DNA of 64,000 nucleotides from Capsicum annuum (lineage: Eukaryota; Streptophyta; Magnoliopsida; Solanales; Solanaceae): positions 55,577,034-55,641,033 of the forward strand of contig NC_061115.1 of NCBI RefSeq assembly GCF_002878395.1, read 5' to 3'. Within the stretch, counting starts at the first letter, position 1. Each line of letters starts with the position of its first letter. The position numbers were made by a program, and so were the translations under genes. The notes below the pieces were generated by a model. It did no database searches, was not told the DNA's origin, and saw nothing but the letters and a program-made list of their open reading frames with translations. This document shows positions 59,207 to 64,000 of this stretch, piece after piece.

Positions 59207-61678
59207 TGTAATGCCCCAAAAATAAGTTTCGAGATGTCACACGATTCTCAAGATTACGAGTAGCCTTATCCTAACCCAGTAAGCCTTCTACCAAATCTGA
59301 AACTCATAATAAAGAAATATAGATATATAATCAAAGATAAAACATTGAATTTTGTTTGAGCTAAGCTAAAATTAACTGCACATGATATCTGAAAATACTT
59401 AATGTAAAAGTATGGACAATCAATACTGGAAATCTAAACTATATCTAGCAGTCTGCCAAGCCTCTACTAGTAATAACTATAGATCCATTGGAACAAGACC
59501 CTAACTGACTTAAACTGACTGAAAAATACTGAATCAGCTATTGTAATAAGCTAGAAAATTTCAATGACTGGGTCCCCGGACTATAAGGATTCACCAACTA
59601 TCGGGCTGTAGATAGAGATGCTTGAAATCACCCGCGTTGCTAAAGCTGAGCACCTGAACCTATATTATGAGACAATGTAGTGCATAGACGTATATGTGGA
59701 TCGGCACATCTGGAATGGACTGAGTATATGGGAGTGAATGCATAATTAAAACAACATCTCAATATTCGTATAAACTTACAAAATAATGCATGCTAAGTAT
59801 AAATGACTCACACTGGCTGGAATAACTGAAAGCTAAAATTCATGAATCATGAGTTGTAAATCATACTGTATAAATCTTATGAGTCATAACACAAAGTTCT
59901 AAAAATTGTACTGGTACTCTATCTTTCAAATCATACGGTCTAAGTGTAGAAAGGACTTATTTTTATATCTATAAATTGAAAGCTGAAATCTAGTAGCTAA
60001 TGTCTTATGTAAAGTAATATCTGAATAATACTATGAGACTTTACACTTAGTTTCTGAAAGCTTTTCTGTTATTCATTACTCTTTTTTGTAGGCTGTGGGA
60101 AGGTTCTTCTAACCGACATAAACCATTTGAGCTAACATAGAGTCCAATGTCTAGTTCCCTTATGGGAAAACCTCATGTTGGGGAGAGGTGTCATACTCTT
60201 GCCATGGAGTATCAACCTAATCTAAGTGATCACATTTGTAATTTTCATCCATATAAAAATGGGAATAATCTAATAATCTGTACCTATGTAGGCTCATAGT
60301 TCTGGGGCAAGTAAGCATACCCAAATCGGTGCTAAATACTACACCCTTTTATCTGTATGCTCATTCTATAGGGAATCCACTTTTCAAACTTGTATAAGGG
60401 TTTACAATGAAAACCTCTTGTGAATTTGTTTACTGTAAATGGTAGTTAAATATGTAAAGTGGATTCCATATCTATGCTTAGATCAAAAGATAAAATCTTT
60501 GTTCAAAATTTGAATATTACAAATTTGGGGTCCTTAAAAGATAATCTTCTTGAAATAACAACATTCAAACTAGGGATAGTAACGCATGCGTCTATTTCAT
60601 GTCAAATCATCATAAAGTTCATGCTAAATAATGAAAATCTTGATAATTCAATTCTAAATCTGAGAATTAATGTCATACGCATAAAAATAAGAAAGCAGAC
60701 ATGCAATTCAACATCTAAATCAATTTTAATCTCATAATCCTCAAATAGTAATAGGTGGGTATAAACCCTAAACTGAAATTCATATAATTCATCTAAAAAT
60801 CAACTTTAAAACTAATTTTGGGCACACGGATGAAAGAATTATCCTTGTTTACAACCCCACATACCTTAATTAAGGAATAACTGAAGAAGATTGAACTTGA
60901 ATTCCTATTTGTGCTTTTGAAGATGACTTTTTAAATATCTTAAGTTGGTAATCTTGATTTATGGGTTATCTTGGAGGAAGAATGGTTGAATTTGGATTTC
61001 TTGAGGTTTAAGATTTGAGTTGGGTTTTATTGGAGAGTAATTTTATGAAAAGTGAGCGTATATTGCTTAGAATAGGTTTAATCTTGTGTTTTACACAATT
61101 TAGGGGCTTGGGAATTGACTAAATTGCCCTTTGAAATTTTAAGTTCAAAACTGGAATCCTAATTTTGGGATTTGGGGTGGCGTACTGCTTATCACAGTGT
61201 CTTACTGCAAAGGGATGAGTGCTATTTTGCACTCTGGCAAACCGTGGTATAATTGTGTTGCATCACTAGAAAAGAACGAGTTCCATTTCGCACTCCACCG
61301 CGATGTGGTATTTGTCCTATTGAGATTTTTGATGCGATACCGGATGATCGCAGAGAGCTACTAGAAAAGGGATGATTCGAATTTGGGTTTCACCATGACG
61401 CGGGCTAATTGTGGTGCTTCACTTAAAATTGGACAATTGTGATTTTGCATCTTACCTCGATGTGGTGCTCTACTATTTTTTACTAAAATCACCATAACTT
61501 CTCAACCGAGTATCAGATTAAGGTGAAATTGTTATCACTGGTAAGCTAATTTAAATATCTACAATTCGGTAGGTCTATAGCTGGAAAATTTTACATGTAT
61601 CAAGAGTTATACATTTTTAAAGTTGACCCTTGACATTCTAGGAGCTAAATTGAGCTAGAAAAAGTACGGGGTATTACA
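59207..61678 (-). repeat. Element D 5' LTR
   Basis: 2,472 bp, plus-strand TGTAATGCCCC...GGGGTATTACA. Matches 51646-54142 throughout and lacks the TA expansion. The frame 60459-60737 is inside it and not a gene. Confidence 0.92.
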
Positions 61679-61683
61679 GATAT

Positions 61684-63708
61684 TTGATGTACTGAGAAAT
61701 AAGAAGTTGTAAGTGAATTTTTAAACATATTATTTTTGTGTGGATCGTACTGTTTTCCTTTGATTTATTGTAAGTTCAAGATGAGTTGAGGTGGATGATG
61801 AAATGGTATAGGCTATTAGAATTTGGCCAACTCATAAGTCTATTAGCAATGTTAGAAGCTTTCATGGGTTGGCAAGTTCTTCTGGGAGAGTTATGAAGGG
61901 TTTTAGTTCTTTATTCGCTCCTTTAACTAAGGTCATTAAGAAGGATAAGTCTTTTATTTGGGGTAGAAAACAAGAGGAAGCCTTTAGAATCTTGAAAGAG
62001 AAACTTAGTTCTAGACCATTACTTTAACTTCCCAACTTTGAGAAGATGTTTGAAATTAAGTGTGATGCTAGTGGAGTAGGCATTGGTGCAGTCTTGATGC
62101 AAGAAGGGAAACCCATAACATACTTAAGTGAGAAATCAAGAGGAGCTCCATTACAATATTCTACCTATGACAAGGAACTATATGCCCTAGTGAGAGCTTT
62201 AGCAAATTGGAAACATTAGTTGTGGCATAATGAGTTTGTAATTAGAACCGATCATGAGGCTTTGAAGTATATTAGGCCCCAAAATAATCTTAATTAGGGG
62301 GAAGCCACATGGATATAGTCCATTAAGTTTTTTCTATATATGATTAATATAAGCAAGGTGATGAGAATATTGTGGTGGTTGTTTTATCTAGAAGATATGC
62401 ATTGATGAATACCTTGAATTTTAGGTTGATGGATTTTGAGAGTTTGAAGGAGTTATATTCTAATGATGATGATTTTGGAAAAGTCTTTGGAGAGTGTCAA
62501 GTAAACTTGAATAGGAGTGTGCAAGTTGTTTAGGAGGAAAATGAAGTTAAAACTACTAGATTTGAATTGAAGGGGGGCTACTTGTTTAGAAATGGAAAAA
62601 TTGTGTGCTTATGTATTCATGGAGAGAGTTATTGGTGAAAGAAGCACACAATGGATGTTTGATGGGTCATTTTAGAGTGTCAAAAACCTTATCTATTCTT
62701 AGTGAACATTTCTTTTAGCCTAAATAAGAGTTTTTTAAAGAATTTAAGCTAGTTGTCTAGACTGTAAGCATGCTAAATATTTTACCCAACCCCATGTCTT
62801 GTATACCCCTTTGCATATTTATATCGGTCCTTGGCTAGATATTTCCATAGATTTTGTTGTTGGCTTTATTAGGACTAGGAATGGTAAAAATAGAATCTTT
62901 GTTATTATGGATAGATTTTCAAAAATGGCTCACTTTATTGCTTGTCACAAAAGTGATGATACATCTCATGTTGCTACTTTGTTTTTTCATAATGTGATGA
63001 AATTGCATGGTGTTCCCTAAACAATTATTATTGATTGATAGTCAAAATTTGTAAGTCATTTTTTGAGGTGTTTGTGGGGAAATTTGGGAACCAAATTGCT
63101 ATTTTGTAATTCTTGTCATCCTCAAATGGATGGTCAAATTGAGGCAGTTAATAGAACTTTAGGTAGAATTCTTAGATCTATGGTTAAAGGAAAGTTAACT
63201 TCTTGGGATGATCAATTTCCATTAATTGAGCTTGCATATAATAGAACTATTCATAGGTCTATTGGGATAACCCCTTTTGATTGTGTTTATGGCTTTAATC
63301 CCTTGAGTCCACTGGATGAACTCCTTTTCACAAAGATGTTATTGTGAGTGTAGATGCAAAAGCCAAAGCAAAAGCTATGAAGAGAATTTATGAGAAAGTA
63401 ACATTGCAAATTGAGAAAGCCAAAAAATTGCAACCAAAAGAACCAACAAAGGATGAAAAAGTCACCTTTGTACCCAGTGATTGGGTATGGGTTCAGTTTA
63501 GAAAAGAAATATTTCCAAGCAAAAGAAAGAACAAGCTTATTCCAGTAGGAGATGAACCTTTTCAAGTGCTTGAGAAGATTATAGATAATGCTTACAAAGT
63601 GGACTTACCAAGTAAGTATTTGATCATAATGTTTTCAATGTTACTGATTTATCTCTTTTTTGATGTAGGATTGGCGAATTCGAGGATGAATTCTTTTGAA
63701 GAATAGAG
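61684..63708 (+). pseudogene. Element E RT end, RNase H and integrase
   Basis: Continues E after D. RT thumb and RNase [35 protein letters not shown] with catalytic Asp, and [17 protein letters not shown] (61800-62290). Integrase zinc region and core from 62640: [20 protein letters not shown] with the first catalytic Asp, [14 protein letters not shown]. The second Asp region reads IIID, stop, stop, SKF. The Glu helix GQIEAVNRTLGRILRSM and YGFNPLSPLDEL follow, then a DWVWVQFRKE GPY-like module and DVGLANSRMNSFEE with a TAG at the LTR edge. Confidence 0.85.
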
Positions 63709-64000
63709 TGATGTACACCAAAGTGAAGCTAGTTCAAGAAGGCTTTTCACAAGAAATCAAGCTAAGGACCTTCAATCATTTCAAGCTTTATGGATGAAGA
63801 TAGAATCTTTGGAAGGCTCCAATATGGATGACCTAAAGATATTTAAAATACTAAATGTCTACCATTTAAATTAGCTTGTAATTTAAATGAATAGAAATTT
63901 GGTATTTCCTTACTTCTTTTAACCCTTAGTATAAATAGTTGGCTATTAGGGTGAACCACTATTTTAGAAGATTGAATATTTGTGCATCCTTTGAAAGCTT
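63709..64000 (+). repeat. Element E 3' LTR, cut by the window end
   Basis: Starts TGATGTACACCAAAG, same start style as the leftmost element and B. The polyprotein frame stays open past a single TAG at the junction: SSRRLFTRNQAKDLQSFQ and on for about 55 codons to a TAG-type stop near 63871. CRM-lineage elements are known to have polyproteins extending into the LTR. Confidence 0.7.

Larger units (their letters stand above)
51646..61678 (-). mobile_element. Element D: full-length Tekay-like chromovirus in E
   Basis: 10,033 bp, minus strand, with a perfect 5 bp duplication GATAT (51641-51645, 61679-61683). LTRs 51646-54142 and 59207-61678. Gag, protease, RT, RNase H, integrase and chromodomain are all present in Ty3 order. 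It interrupts E in the RT thumb: removing D and one GATAT joins LRMI to FDVLRNKKL. Its coding parts are decayed, so it is not autonomous now. Confidence 0.93.
49704..63708 (+). mobile_element. Element E: CRM-like chromovirus, interrupted by D
   Basis: Plus-strand Ty3 element, starting mid-gag at the H junction. Parts: 49704-51645 (gag, protease, first half of RT) and 61684-63708 (rest of RT, RNase H, integrase, tail), then its 3' LTR. The RT block (GTWRMSVDCDTINKLTIKYQ, DDMLDELCCSSLFSKIDL) and FGLTNALNTFMRLMN style fit the CRM/Galadriel side of the chromoviruses rather than the Tekay side. The 5' LTR and gag N-terminus are not in view. Confidence 0.8.

Noticed and set aside
1..64000. tRNA, rRNA or endogenous pararetrovirus genes
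   Set aside because: No tRNA-like cloverleaf segments beyond primer-site complements, no rRNA blocks, and every RT fits Copia or Ty3 elements with LTRs.

Overview
The window is plant nuclear DNA from a repeat-packed, gene-free stretch, probably heterochromatic or pericentromeric. Everything recognisable is transposon-derived. The repertoire (chromovirus-type Ty3 elements with 2-2.6 kb LTRs, a Copia element with 209-212 bp LTRs, Tourist, Stowaway-like, hAT-like and Mutator-like non-autonomous elements, and a TS-SINE-like tail) fits a Solanaceae genome. The family assignment is from memory of sequence style, not from a search. No intact host gene, rRNA, tRNA or CRISPR array was seen. The open frames are fragments of decayed polyproteins or chance frames in repeats.

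Layout: 1-2682, 3' part of an LTR element that starts left of the window. 2683-5160, four short inverted-repeat elements separated by AT-rich DNA and an AAT microsatellite. 5169-11650, a degenerate ~79 bp tandem array split by a complete Copia element (5875-11465, minus strand). 12138-12933, a Stowaway-like element split by a hAT-like element. 13024-14564, a Mutator-like long-inverted-repeat element containing a SINE tail and a 100-N gap. About 14838-27730, element A, whose left LTR carries a Tourist element (14900-15925) and LTR element B (16577-23764); B's own 3' LTR carries solo LTR C (20962-23566). 27815-32736, 5'-truncated chromovirus F. 32877-49703, chromovirus H split by chromovirus G (36797-46534). 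49704-64000, CRM-like element E split inside its reverse transcriptase by chromovirus D (51646-61678).

The nesting is supported by target-site duplications read directly: AGTCA (B), GATAT (D), CCTCC/CCTTC (G), ATTTACAATA (Mutator-like), TTA (Tourist), and diverged copies for the Copia element, solo LTR C and the hAT-like element. It gives a relative order: H before G, E before D, A before B before C, tandem array before Copia. All polyproteins are broken by stops and frameshifts. Several key residues are lost by G-to-A or C-to-T changes, for example zinc-knuckle Cys to Tyr, as expected of long-methylated silent DNA.

I found no new gene system. The best leads are a short, often self-complementary motif repeated near the start of the LTR in five different Tekay-like elements, a conserved-looking non-pol internal region in the leftmost element and in B, a CRM-like polyprotein frame that runs into its 3' LTR, and an assembly fold-back artefact at the N gap.
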